A stretch of 12,545 bases of DNA from Alistipes sp. (GTDB taxonomy: Bacteria > Bacteroidota > Bacteroidia > Bacteroidales > Rikenellaceae), in assembly GCA_019422485.1 (NCBI GenBank), contig JAHZDG010000022.1:18676-31220 (forward strand), read 5' to 3'. Position numbers and translations under genes: made by a program. The notes below the pieces were generated by a model. It searched no databases. It saw only the letters and a list, made by a program, of their open reading frames with translations, and was not told the DNA's origin. Positions 7,253 to 12,545 of the stretch are shown here, piece by piece. The first letter of the stretch is position 1. Each line of letters opens with the position of its first letter.

Positions 7253-8368
7253 TTAAAAAAGAGTTTGTTCCGAAGAGGCTGAAGATGCAGCGCTTTTAGC
7301 CGCGTTCGCTTCTGGAGCGGTAGCCGCCTTTTCGGTTTCGGCCGATTTCGGCGTCGGAGCTGCCTGCGGTTTGGCTTCCTGAGCAGGAGCCGTTGTTGCA
7401 GCCGGTTTTTCCGGGGCCGGTTTTGCTTCCTGGTTCGACGTAGCGGCTTTGGCCGTTGCGTCGGCAGCTGCCGGTTTCGATGCAGCCGGAGCCGCAACTA
7501 CCATTTTAGCGGCCGGTTTGGCAGCTTCTCCTTCTTTTTTGGGAGGACGCGGCGGGAAATTTACTTCGACAATGGCGCCCGTAGGACATTCGGCGGCACA
7601 TTTCCGGCACAATTTACATTTCGAAGCATCGATGTATGCTAAATTGTTTTCTAAGGTAATGGCACCGAACTGACAAGTCTTCACGCATTTGCCGCAACCG
7701 ATACAAGCAGCTACGCAAGCTTTGCGAGCGATGCCGCCTTTATCTTTATTGGAGCAGGCTACGTAGATCCGCCGGTTTTTAATCCCTTTCTTACGCAGTT
7801 CGATGATCATCTTCGGGCAAGCTTTGACGCAGGCACCGCAGGCGGTACATTTTTCTTCGTCCACTTCCGGAAGACCGGTTTCAGGATTGATCTGGATGGC
7901 GCCAAAATTACAAGCCGCCACACAATCGCCTTTTCCCAGACAGCCGTAAGTACAAGCGGTTTCACCGCCGTACAGCGAAGCGATCACTGCGCAGGACGAA
8001 GCTCCGTCGAATTGGTTCGTACGGGGGCGTTTGTCGCAGGTCCCGTTGCATCGTACTACGGCTACTTGCGGTTCTTTTTCAGCGACAGCCTTTCCGAGGA
8101 AAGAGGCAATTCCATTCATGGTGGCAGCCCCTCCCACCGGGCAATACAGCGCCGAAATGTCATCGTTTTTCACCAGGGCATCAGCCATCCCGCGGCAACC
8201 CGGAAATCCGCATCCACCGCAATTAGCCCCCGGCAGCATACTTTCGACCGTATCGATCCGGGGATCCTCGAAGACTTTGAACTTCTGGGCCACGAAATAC
8301 AAGACTACGGCGGCCAGAACCCCCAGTATGCACATTGTCAGAATAGTAAATAATAAAACGTCACTCAT
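7253..8368 (-). CDS. rnfB: Rnf electron transport complex subunit B (polyferredoxin) with Ala/Pro/Lys-rich tail
   Basis: Electron entry subunit of Rnf, accepting electrons from reduced ferredoxin. An N-terminal membrane helix (about 5-27) anchors a cytoplasmic polyferredoxin. The Fes-type cluster motif has Cys50, 53, 58 and 76. Further Cys lie at 107, 111, 126, then 139, 143, 149, 153 (CTYGCLGKGDCVAAC). Three classic CxxCxxCxxxC motifs follow: 174/177/180/184, 222/225/228/232 and 251/254/257/261. This cluster-rich layout is the clostridial/Bacteroidetes type rather than the two-ferredoxin proteobacterial type. After about residue 271 the protein changes to roughly 100 residues dominated by Ala, Pro, Lys and Glu, likely disordered, ending at residue 371. 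That tail makes the protein longer than I would expect for the family. It starts 17 bases after the rseC stop. Confidence 0.96.
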   Translation of the reverse strand: MSDVLLFTILTMCILGVLAAVVLYFVAQKFKVFEDPRIDTVESMLPGANCGGCGFPGCRGMADALVKNDDISALYCPVGGAATMNGIASFLGKAVAEKEPQVAVVRCNGTCDKRPRTNQFDGASSCAVIASLYGGETACTYGCLGKGDCVAACNFGAIQINPETGLPEVDEEKCTACGACVKACPKMIIELRKKGIKNRRIYVACSNKDKGGIARKACVAACIGCGKCVKTCQFGAITLENNLAYIDASKCKLCRKCAAECPTGAIVEVNFPPRPPKKEGEAAKPAAKMVVAAPAASKPAAADATAKAATSNQEAKPAPEKPAATTAPAQEAKPQAAPTPKSAETEKAATAPEANAAKSAASSASSEQTLF

Positions 8369-8385
8369 CGGTTTAGTTCTTGCAA

Positions 8386-8811
8386 TTAATTTTCTTGTAG
8401 TTTATGAATTTCAAAAACGATATCTTTCGCAATGCGGCGCCGGAACAGGACCAGCCCTATATAATAAAGGACCAGCAGCCCCAAGGCTGACAAACCGGCC
8501 GTCAACTCGTTGACGCCCCCTTCCAGCAGCCCCAGCAGAACAGCCATGACCAATAAAAAAGGGAATACATAAGCGATCATGACCGCCTTGATTCCCATTT
8601 GTTGCTGGACCGACACTTCGACCTCTTCTCCGATTTGATAATGAGGCGCGGCAGCGGTCGCTACCGAGATCAGCTTGTCCTGACTTTCGGACATGCCGCA
8701 TAGTGTTTTTGCCCGACAGGAGGCACACGCGCCTTCTGCTTCGATCATAACAACCACTTCGTTTGAAGTGACTTGAATGACTTTACCTGCATGTTTAATT
8801 GATGTATCCAC
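8386..8811 (-). CDS. rseC: RseC/MucC-family membrane protein (SoxR-reducing system type)
   Basis: Small membrane protein of 141 residues. The N-terminal part (about 9-70) begins with GKVIQVTSNEVVVMIE and holds the Cys motif CASCRAKTLCG (Cys29, 32, 38), typical of RseC-family proteins and possibly a metal or redox site. Two membrane helices follow, at about 74-98 and 103-124, with a basic Arg-Arg-Arg after the second. In E. coli, RseC works with the Rsx (Rnf-like) complex in keeping SoxR reduced and is also linked to sigma-E control. In Bacteroidota a homologue commonly precedes rnfB, as here, and probably aids Rnf assembly or function; that role is inferred. It starts 28 bases after the nadE stop and ends 17 bases before rnfB, so it bridges the two. 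Confidence 0.9.
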   Translation of the reverse strand: MDTSIKHAGKVIQVTSNEVVVMIEAEGACASCRAKTLCGMSESQDKLISVATAAAPHYQIGEEVEVSVQQQMGIKAVMIAYVFPFLLVMAVLLGLLEGGVNELTAGLSALGLLVLYYIGLVLFRRRIAKDIVFEIHKLQEN

Positions 8812-8839
8812 CGCTTTCTCTTTCCCAATAGATGTTGAA

Positions 8840-10414
8840 TCAATAACCGTAACGATTGGTTAACGGCAAGGTCCGGTCGATACCCAGGGTACGGGTCGAG
8901 AGACGCAGTGTCGGACACGATTGGTCGCGTTTGTATTCGCTGCGCACCACCATGTCGTAAGTCGTATAGACGTCCCGAGCTTCAAATCCGGCGTTGATGA
9001 TCTCTTCCCGACTCTGCCCTTCCTCGAACATGCGATACAAGATGGCATCCAATACGTCGTAAGGAGGTAAAATGTCGGTATCCTTTTGGTCGGGTTTCAA
9101 CTCGGCCGAGGGTGCTTTGGTGATGATATTGTGCGGAATGATTTCCTTGTGGCGGTTGATATGGCGGGCCAGATCGAAAACTTCCGTTTTATAGAGATCC
9201 CCGATGATGCTGATCACTCCTACACTGTCGCCATACAGGGTGCCATACCCGACAGCGTTCGTACTCTTATTGCAGGTGTTCAGCGGGATATATCCGAATT
9301 TGTCGGCCAATGCCATCAAGAAGGTGGCGCGAATCCGAGCTTGTAGATTTTCTTCCGTGATATCGAAAGGCTGTTCTCCGAAAATGGGCCCCAATGCTCC
9401 GGTCATCGCCATAAAGGTGTCGTTGATCGGGGCCGAGAAACATTCAACGCCCAAATTCTCAGCCAACTGACGAGCGTCTTCGATGGAATGTTTCGAGGAG
9501 AACTGCGAAGGCATGTTCAGTAATTTGACATGGTCCGGTCCCAACACTTCCGTAGCCAAGGCAGCGACAACCGAAGAATCCAGTCCTCCCGATGCAGCTA
9601 CACAAGCGGTCTGGAAGTGATTTTTGCGGAAAAAGTCGCCTAATCCCAATTTGATGGCACGATAGACGTTTACCGTTTTATCCTGATACGGAATTTGCAA
9701 AGGCGGATTATCGGCCGCCATATCGATGACGCAGAAATCTTCTTCGAAACTTTTCAATAGAGCCAATGCTTCGCCTTGTCCGCTGAAGACCCCCGACGAT
9801 CCGTCATAAATGACATCGGTATGTCCACCGAGACTGTTCACAAAGATGACCGGCTTGCCGGTTTGATAGGAAACTTTGCGGAACAAGTCGTAACGACGTT
9901 CGATGATGCCTCTTGAGTAGTGGCTGTTGCACAGATTGACGATCAGATCGGCATTGTCGCCATATTCTTGCCGCGAACGGATGTCCTTACCCACTACAAC
10001 GGCCACTTTCACGCCTCGGATCTTTACATATTCGCAACCTTGGGAAGGAGACAAATGATAAAGTTCATCGCGTGAGTCAATGGTCTTCTTGCCGATATAG
10101 CGTTTGATTTTTCGATCTTCGATCAGGGCAGCGATGCTGATGGTTTTATTATTGGTGCTTTGAGCAGGCATGCCCACCAATACCGAAATGCCGTCACAAT
10201 AGGAGTCGATTTCTACCAGCGCTTCTTCACACAAGTCCAGAAACGAGACTTTATTTAATAAATCATAGGCAGGAGCGCCGCTGATGGCCTGTTCACTGAA
10301 TACGACCAAGTCTGCCTCCTGCGATTTCGCCTGGTTGATCGCTTTAATAATCTTCACCTTGTTGGCCTCGAAATCGCCGATCGTATAATTAAGCTGGGCC
10401 AGAGCTATTTTCAT
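8840..10414 (-). CDS. nadE: NAD+ synthetase with degenerate glutaminase (nitrilase) domain
   Basis: Catalyses the last step of NAD+ synthesis: ATP-dependent amidation of nicotinic acid adenine dinucleotide. It has 524 residues, in the range of the shorter glutamine-dependent two-domain form. Residues 1 to about 235 are a nitrilase-fold domain. Glu41 (VVFSEQAISG) and a Lys at 109/110 match two of the Glu-Lys-Cys triad. The expected Cys in the usual ICEDIW motif is replaced: the sequence reads VVVGKDIRS, giving Gly142 and Lys143. Residues about 250-524 are the synthetase domain with the ATP pyrophosphatase loop ASGGLDSS (274-281), the NKSTNAVGYGTLYGDS stretch (382-397), IGDLYKTEVFDLA (404-416) and PSAELKPDQKDTD (435-447), all intact. 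So synthesis from ammonia looks possible and glutamine use doubtful. It leads the rnf gene cluster. The start ATG is preceded by a -7 box. Confidence 0.93.
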   Translation of the reverse strand: MKIALAQLNYTIGDFEANKVKIIKAINQAKSQEADLVVFSEQAISGAPAYDLLNKVSFLDLCEEALVEIDSYCDGISVLVGMPAQSTNNKTISIAALIEDRKIKRYIGKKTIDSRDELYHLSPSQGCEYVKIRGVKVAVVVGKDIRSRQEYGDNADLIVNLCNSHYSRGIIERRYDLFRKVSYQTGKPVIFVNSLGGHTDVIYDGSSGVFSGQGEALALLKSFEEDFCVIDMAADNPPLQIPYQDKTVNVYRAIKLGLGDFFRKNHFQTACVAASGGLDSSVVAALATEVLGPDHVKLLNMPSQFSSKHSIEDARQLAENLGVECFSAPINDTFMAMTGALGPIFGEQPFDITEENLQARIRATFLMALADKFGYIPLNTCNKSTNAVGYGTLYGDSVGVISIIGDLYKTEVFDLARHINRHKEIIPHNIITKAPSAELKPDQKDTDILPPYDVLDAILYRMFEEGQSREEIINAGFEARDVYTTYDMVVRSEYKRDQSCPTLRLSTRTLGIDRTLPLTNRYGY

Positions 10415-10450
10415 CCCGTTTAGACTTTAGGTTAGTGATAGTAAACTTTG

Positions 10451-10458
10451 CAAAGATA
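10451..10458 (-). promoter_or_regulatory. Putative -7 box for the nadE-rseC-rnf operon
   Basis: On the minus strand this is TATCTTTG, a perfect TAnnTTTG match, about 37 bases before the nadE start. No clear TTTG lies 19-21 bases upstream of it. I found no comparable box in the 28 bases between nadE and rseC or between the rnf genes, which makes this the best candidate promoter for the whole cluster. An internal promoter within nadE cannot be excluded. Confidence 0.5.
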
Positions 10459-10572
10459 CAATTTTTGTCCATAACGTGCATCTTTCCTTTCGGTGAAATA
10501 GACTATTTTTTGAGTAATTCCGTTTATTTATGAAGGTCTCGAATAAAAATGAATATTTTTTTGCCGAAGCTA

Positions 10573-10602
10573 TTGTTTGTATAGAAATAATCGCTATATT
10601 TG
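10573..10602 (+). promoter_or_regulatory. Putative promoter of tRNA-Phe
   Basis: TATATTTG at 10595-10602 matches the Bacteroidetes -7 consensus TAnnTTTG. A TTG at 10573-10575 is 19 bases upstream, a suitable -33 spacing; a fuller TTTG at 10576-10579 gives only 15 bases. Transcription would begin about 10609, some 14 bases before the mature tRNA. It is divergent from the nadE promoter about 140 bases away. Confidence 0.6.
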
Positions 10603-10622
10603 CACCGTCAAAACGACAGAAT

Positions 10623-10695
10623 GGTGCCATAGCTCAGTTGGTAGAGCAAAGGACTGAAAATCCTTGTGTCCCTCGTTCGATTCGTGGTGGCACCA
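10623..10695 (+). tRNA. tRNA-Phe (anticodon GAA)
   Basis: A full cloverleaf of 73 bases is present. The acceptor stem pairs GGTGCCA (10623-10629) with TGGCACC (10688-10694), followed by discriminator A. The D-arm is GCTC with loop AGTTGGTA and GAGC. The anticodon stem AAGGA/TCCTT closes the loop CTGAAAA, giving anticodon GAA for Phe. The variable loop is GTGTC. The T-arm is CCTCG, loop TTCGATT, CGTGG, in which the middle pair is T against T, a mismatch. The CCA end is not encoded (the bases after the discriminator are CAA), so it must be added enzymatically. It is a single gene with its own promoter and terminator, not part of a tRNA cluster. Confidence 0.95.
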
Positions 10696-10696
10696 C

Positions 10697-10731
10697 AAAA
10701 AAGCAGTTACAGTAATGTGACTGCTTTTTTT
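10697..10731 (+). terminator. Intrinsic terminator of tRNA-Phe
   Basis: GCAGTTACA (10703-10711) pairs with TGTGACTGC (10716-10724), with one G-T pair and a 4-base loop GTAA. The stem is preceded by A6 and followed by T7. It starts immediately after the tRNA and is a textbook Rho-independent terminator for this short unit. Confidence 0.9.
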
Positions 10732-10878
10732 GTTATCTGCAAATATCTATTTATCAGTCGAGAAGAGTACCTGCGGGACTTCCCTATTCTAATGAAACAG
10801 ATTCCGCTCTTTTGAATATAAAGCGCCTTACGTCCTCCTAGAATCATAGAAACACGATACAGTATTAAAAGTTTCTGC

Positions 10879-10917
10879 ATTCCAATTGCAGTAGCAAGGA
10901 GATATCTTCATTGGAAT
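10879..10917. repeat. Inverted repeat ATTCCAAT / ATTGGAAT before the MFS promoter box
   Basis: ATTCCAAT (10879-10886) and its exact reverse complement ATTGGAAT (10910-10917) are 31 bases apart start to start, about three helical turns. The right arm ends 3 bases before the TACCTTTG box. A near-match to the right arm in inverted orientation (CTATTCTAATGAA, 10784-10796, one difference over 13 bases) lies further upstream. The arrangement could be an operator or an RNA stem, but the arms are short and chance is possible. Confidence 0.35.
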
Positions 10918-10920
10918 AGC

Positions 10921-10928
10921 TACCTTTG
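10921..10928 (+). promoter_or_regulatory. Putative -7 box for the MFS transporter gene
   Basis: TACCTTTG matches TAnnTTTG. It lies about 95 bases before the ATG at 11023, implying a leader of about 88 bases. I found no TTTG at the right distance upstream, so the call rests on the -7 box and position alone. Confidence 0.35.
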
Positions 10929-11022
10929 TCGATGTATACCATCATGGACTTAGTTGGATCCGGAGTCTCCTTACTGCAGACACCTGAGTTTATGTGGTTC
11001 GAAACCTTATAAGATTTTTAAT

Positions 11023-12222
11023 ATGACTAAAGATCGGCTGATTACTCCCAGTTATTGTTATATATTGACGGCGAACTTTTTGCTTTACTTTGGGTTTTAT
11101 TTGTTGATGCCGGTGCTACCGTTTTTTCTGACCGAAGTGCTGCATACCGAACATGCCGTGATGGGGATGGCTCTCTCCTGCTACACGATTGCAGCCCTGA
11201 TGGTCCGGCCTTTCTCCGGTTATCTGCTCGACACTTTTGCCCGAAAACCCCTCTATTTATTGGCCTATTTTCTTTTCGCCGCCATTTTTGCCGGATATAT
11301 GATAGCCGGAACCTTGACCCTGTTTATGATTCTGCGGGTGGTTCATGGGGTGGCTTTCGGTACGGTCACCGTTGCCGGTAATACGGTCGTGATCGATATT
11401 ATGCCCTCATCCCGTCGTGGAGAAGGTCTCGGCTATTATGGACTCGCAAACAATACGGCCATGTCGGTCGGACCGATGGTCGGGCTGTTTATGCACGATG
11501 CCGGAGTCAGCTTCAATACACTATTCCTGGCGGCCCTCTCATCTTGTGCCTTGGGATGGCTGTTTGCCAGTCTGGTTCATGCGCCGGTAAAAGCACCGGT
11601 GAAACGTCAACCGATTTCGTTGGACCGCTTTATCCTGTTGAAAGGCATTCCGGCGGGGGTAGCTTTGTTGATGTTGTCGATCCCGTATGGAATGACGACA
11701 ACCTATGTGGCCATGTATGCCAAACAGATTGGAATTCACAGTGGGACCGGCCTGTTTTTTACCCTGATGGCGGTCGGTATGGCCGTTTCACGAATCTTCT
11801 CCGGGCGTCAAGTGGACAAAGGAAAAATCGTGACCGTCATTTCATTGGGGATCTATCTGGTTTGCGCCTGCTTCTTTTTGTTGTCCTCCTGTCAATGGAT
11901 GATGCAGGCCTATCCGCAGGTGGGTCGTTATCTTTTCTTTGGCATTGCCTTGCTGTTGGGCGTGGGTTTCGGAACGATGTTTCCGGCCTTTAACACCTTA
12001 TTCGTGAATCTGGCTCCGCACAATCAACGGGGAACCGCCACATCGACTTACCTGACCTCTTGGGATGTCGGAATCGGTGCCGGTTTGCTGATCGGAGGTT
12101 ATATCGGCCAAGTCAGCACGTTCAATCATGCTTATTTGTTCGGTGCATGTCTGACAGTGGTCTCTGCCATATTTTTCCGCTGGAAAGTTGGCCCGCATTT
12201 TGAGAGGAATAAACTGCGGTAA
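11023..12222 (+). CDS. Major facilitator superfamily (MFS) transporter
   Basis: Predicted inner-membrane transporter of 399 residues with about twelve hydrophobic segments, the standard MFS size. The loop between helices 2 and 3 has GYLLDTFARK (66-75), a good match to the MFS motif A (GxLaDrxGrk). The corresponding loop in the second half is SGRQVDKGKIV, following GMAVSRIF. A hydrophilic central loop with repeated Lys-Pro/Val (about 188-206, HAPVKAPVKRQP) divides the two six-helix halves. Such proteins often export drugs or sugars, but no substrate can be inferred here. I start at ATG 11023, where MTKDRLITPSYCYILTANF leads directly into helix 1. An upstream TTG at 10954 gives an implausible polar extension. 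No regulator gene is adjacent. The next gene is 105 bases downstream on the same strand and could be co-transcribed. Confidence 0.88.
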   Translation: MTKDRLITPSYCYILTANFLLYFGFYLLMPVLPFFLTEVLHTEHAVMGMALSCYTIAALMVRPFSGYLLDTFARKPLYLLAYFLFAAIFAGYMIAGTLTLFMILRVVHGVAFGTVTVAGNTVVIDIMPSSRRGEGLGYYGLANNTAMSVGPMVGLFMHDAGVSFNTLFLAALSSCALGWLFASLVHAPVKAPVKRQPISLDRFILLKGIPAGVALLMLSIPYGMTTTYVAMYAKQIGIHSGTGLFFTLMAVGMAVSRIFSGRQVDKGKIVTVISLGIYLVCACFFLLSSCQWMMQAYPQVGRYLFFGIALLLGVGFGTMFPAFNTLFVNLAPHNQRGTATSTYLTSWDVGIGAGLLIGGYIGQVSTFNHAYLFGACLTVVSAIFFRWKVGPHFERNKLR

Positions 12223-12284
12223 CTTGACCGCGTGTATCCTATCCATATAAATACACAAGAAAGAGTTTGTATGTGGAGATAAAG

Positions 12285-12300
12285 TTCCCGGGCACGGGAA
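12285..12300. repeat. Small GC-rich inverted repeat before the ferredoxin-like gene
   Basis: TTCCCG (12285-12290) and CGGGAA (12295-12300) form a perfect 6-bp inverted repeat around GGCA. It is flanked by the direct repeat AAAGTTC (12281-12287) and AAAAGTTC (12299-12306). It has no T-run after it, so it is not a normal terminator. It lies 28 bases before the ATG at 12328 and could be a leader hairpin or protein-binding site. A weaker 6-bp pair, GTGTAT/ATACAC (12232-12237 and 12251-12256), lies just after the MFS stop. Confidence 0.4.
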
Positions 12301-12327
12301 AAGTTCTCTTTGGATGATCTTATTTAA

Positions 12328-12545
12328 ATGAAAATGCTTATGAATGAATTACTGCATATTAATGAATCGACTTGCATTCGTTGCGGGAAATGTGTGAAAA
12401 TATGTCCGTCGGAAATTTTTACGCAGGTCAAAGCCGGTGGTCCGATCGGTTTGCAGAACGTTTCGCATTGTATTGTCTGTGGGCACTGTGTGGCGGTTTG
12501 TCCGACGAATTCGGTGGTCCATCCGGACTTCCCGGCCGACAAGGT
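12328..12545 (+). CDS. Dicluster ferredoxin domain protein, probably ferredoxin-nitroreductase fusion (partial, 5' end)
   Basis: Only the first 72 residues are in the window; the frame stays open to the right edge. Two complete [4Fe-4S] motifs are present: CIRCGKCVKICP (Cys16, 19, 22, 26) and CIVCGHCVAVCP (Cys49, 52, 55, 59). After the second comes NSVVHPDFPADKV. That phrase, a ferredoxin pair followed by a short His-Pro-Asp-Phe-Pro linker, is typical of anaerobe proteins in which the ferredoxin leads into an FMN-dependent nitroreductase domain. The nitroreductase part is beyond the window, so this is inference. Alternative ATGs at 12334 and 12340 would shorten it by two or four residues; none has a clear ribosome site. 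In the cell it would be a cytoplasmic reductase fed by ferredoxin-level electrons, but the substrate is unknown. Confidence 0.75.
   Translation, partial: MKMLMNELLHINESTCIRCGKCVKICPSEIFTQVKAGGPIGLQNVSHCIVCGHCVAVCPTNSVVHPDFPADK

Larger units (their letters stand above)
10732..11022 (+). other. Intergenic stretch without a convincing gene, upstream of the MFS gene
   Basis: These 291 bases look richer in A and T than the flanking coding regions. They hold one -7-like box (10921-10928), an 8-bp inverted repeat (10879-10886 and 10910-10917) and only short open frames. A TTG-initiated extension of the MFS frame from 10954 is open, but its translation is hydrophilic and unlike the family, so I do not accept it as coding. 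On the minus strand two short frames (10865-10945, 26 residues; 10707-10847, 46 residues) exist, the second running into the tRNA terminator. Neither resembles a family I know. The stretch may be a leader and control region, or may contain remains of a lost gene. Confidence 0.5.

Noticed and set aside
7243..7497. Arginine-rich 84-residue minus-strand frame
   Set aside because: It is a shifted reading of the Ala/Pro/Lys-rich tail of rnfB; the GC-rich repeat-like codons give Arg, Pro and Leu in this frame.
10427..10630. Minus-strand 67-residue frame before nadE
   Set aside because: It overlaps the nadE promoter region and the 5' end of tRNA-Phe and has no recognisable protein pattern.
10954..11022. 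TTG-initiated N-terminal extension of the MFS transporter
   Set aside because: The extra residues are polar and Cys-containing, unlike an MFS N-terminus, while ATG 11023 gives a normal start just before helix 1.
12324..12542. Minus-strand 72-residue frame at the right edge
   Set aside because: It is antisense to the frame carrying two perfect 4Fe-4S motifs, which is clearly the coding strand.

Overview
The window looks like a chromosomal segment from a member of the Bacteroidales (phylum Bacteroidota). Four things suggest this: the Rnf gene order B-C-D-G-E-A preceded by an RseC-like gene, several TAnnTTTG -7 promoter boxes of the Bacteroidetes type, few Shine-Dalgarno sequences before starts, and a tRNA without an encoded CCA end. 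GC content looks close to 50 percent by eye. I cannot name the genus. Almost everything looks like core metabolism; I see no insertion sequence, prophage, CRISPR array or defence island.

Layout. Positions 1-914 (+): the tail of an unidentified gene, then a ZIP-family metal transporter (zupT). Positions 977-2815 (-): a secreted Omp85/BamA-like outer-membrane protein with about one POTRA domain. Positions 3043-10414 (-): nadE, rseC, rnfB, rnfC, rnfD, rnfG, rnfE and rnfA in transcription order, with short gaps or overlaps. A -7 box lies before nadE and one strong hairpin terminator follows rnfA. Positions 10573-10731 (+): promoter, tRNA-Phe(GAA) and terminator. Positions 10732-11022: a stretch without a convincing gene but with an inverted repeat and a -7 box. 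Positions 11023-12222 (+): an MFS transporter. Positions 12328-12545 (+): the start of a dicluster-ferredoxin protein, probably a ferredoxin-nitroreductase fusion, cut off by the window edge.

How the genes work together. Rnf is a membrane ferredoxin:NAD+ oxidoreductase that couples electron flow to ion pumping. RnfB takes electrons from ferredoxin, RnfC carries the NAD site, RnfD and RnfG carry covalent FMN, and RnfA and RnfE form the membrane core. RseC-like proteins accompany Rnf/Rsx systems. The gene in front, nadE, makes NAD+, the electron acceptor of the complex, so the apparent operon pairs production of the cofactor with its reduction.

Points most worth a second look: (1) the glutaminase (nitrilase) domain of NadE has Gly where the catalytic Cys should be, so the enzyme may depend on ammonia or another nitrogen donor; (2) nadE appears to lead the rnf operon; (3) both flavin-attachment motifs differ from the textbook form (RnfD SGPT, RnfG TAST); (4) RnfB has a long Ala/Pro/Lys-rich tail; (5) the tRNA-Phe T-stem carries a U-U mismatch. 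None of these amounts to a clearly new system from sequence alone.
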